Part shown: piece after piece, positions 6,892 to 7,081 of the stretch
Numbering within the stretch: the first letter of the stretch is position 1
How the letters are laid out: each line of letters starts with the position of its first letter
Assembly: GCA_964569295.1 (NCBI GenBank)
Contig: CAZMVU010000235.1
Coordinates: 1-7,081 of the forward strand
Reading direction: 5' to 3'
Length of the DNA stretch: 7,081 nucleotides
Source of the DNA: CAZMVU01 sp964569295
GTDB lineage: Bacteria; Hydrogenedentota; Hydrogenedentia; Hydrogenedentales; JAGMZX01
The notes under the pieces: model-generated
Databases searched by the model: none
What the model was told of the DNA's origin: nothing
What the model saw: only the letters and a program-made list of their open reading frames with translations
Made by a program: the position numbers and the translations under genes

Positions 6892-6942
6892 CGAGCCTAC
6901 GCAGCGTCTGGTTTCACGAAGGCAATTTGCCGCTGCGGCTCG
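6892..6942 (-). other. Long bulged inverted repeat after the upstream gene
   Basis: On the minus strand CGAGCC and GCAGCG run together as one arm and pair with CGCTGC and GGCTCG in the other. That gives twelve base pairs with a three-base GTA bulge and a 24-base loop. The structure begins 14 bases after the predicted TAA at 6957. No T-run follows, so it may be a Rho-dependent or 3'-stabilising structure, or an operator-like dyad upstream of the promoter. The pairing is seen; the role is inferred. Confidence 0.4.
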
Positions 6943-6956
6943 TTACCGCCTATCCT

Positions 6957-7081
6957 TTACAGGAGGTAATTCTTTAGCCGATTGCCGTGAGCCGTTTCCC
7001 ATACGTCATACAACGCCCTGGTATCGGCGCGGGTCGCGGTTCTGGCCCACCCGCTGTTTCTATCAGTCAAGACGTAGGCGC
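6957..7081 (-). CDS. C-terminal end of an unrecognised protein (partial, 5' end missing)
   Basis: From the right edge one minus-strand frame is open for 40 codons and ends in TAA at 6959-6957. Its last residues read WETAHGNRLKNYLL. The composition is protein-like (two Trp, three Tyr, balanced charge) and about two thirds of third positions are G or C, as in the neighbouring genes; the other two minus-strand frames stop almost at once. I do not recognise the family. If real, it is a co-directional gene 218 bases upstream of the propeller gene, probably a separate transcription unit given the intervening hairpin and promoter. Forty codons is short enough that chance cannot be ruled out. Confidence 0.42.
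   Translation of the reverse strand, partial: AYVLTDRNSGWARTATRADTRALYDVWETAHGNRLKNYLL

Noticed and set aside
6961..7081. Plus-strand AGGAGG at 6961-6966 followed by a GTG at 6987 with a frame open to the right edge
   Set aside because: The spacing of 20 bases is too long for initiation, nearer candidates such as the TTG at 6982 hit a stop at once, and the purine run is simply the complement of Tyr-Leu-Leu codons in the minus-strand frame.

Overview
The window is a GC-rich, densely coded bacterial segment. Every gene I can support lies on the minus strand, so transcription runs right to left. Reading in that direction there are four genes: the last 40 codons of an unrecognised gene (right edge to 6957); a 1004-residue membrane-anchored beta-propeller protein (6738 to 3724); a two-HKD cardiolipin synthase-type phospholipase D enzyme (about 3588 to 2191); and a secreted protein of tandem immunoglobulin-like domains that runs off the left edge (2101 to 1, 700 codons visible). 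No RNA gene, CRISPR array, insertion sequence or phage gene is visible.

The organism is probably a Gram-negative with large multidomain envelope and secreted proteins. Cysteine-bearing DUF5011-type Ig repeats, I-set-like Ig domains in a bacterium and an IPT-propeller-SbsA-like fusion suggest environmental phyla such as Hydrogenedentota, Planctomycetota or their relatives. That is an impression from protein style, not a phylogenetic result.

The intergenic gaps are informative. The 218-base gap 6739-6956 holds a long bulged hairpin just after the upstream stop codon. It also holds a good sigma70-type promoter (TTGCGA, 17-base spacer, TTTAAT with an extended -10 TG) placed to drive the propeller gene. 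The 135-base gap 3589-3723 holds two compact hairpins. One directly abuts the Shine-Dalgarno sequence of the cardiolipin synthase gene, whose best-placed initiation codon is the rare ATC. The 89-base gap 2102-2190 holds a strong Shine-Dalgarno sequence for the secreted protein and a 14-base motif nearly repeated in the other gap.

The three complete or near-complete genes share orientation and have modest gaps, so they may be co-transcribed from the promoter at 6790-6818. All three products belong to the cell envelope (membrane lipid synthesis, a membrane-anchored periplasmic propeller, an exported Ig-repeat protein). A shared pathway is not evident. I see no convincing new defence or mobile system. 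The most worthwhile leads are the ATC start with its adjacent hairpin, the unusual architecture and unassigned C-terminal third of the propeller protein, and the cysteine pattern in the Ig repeats.
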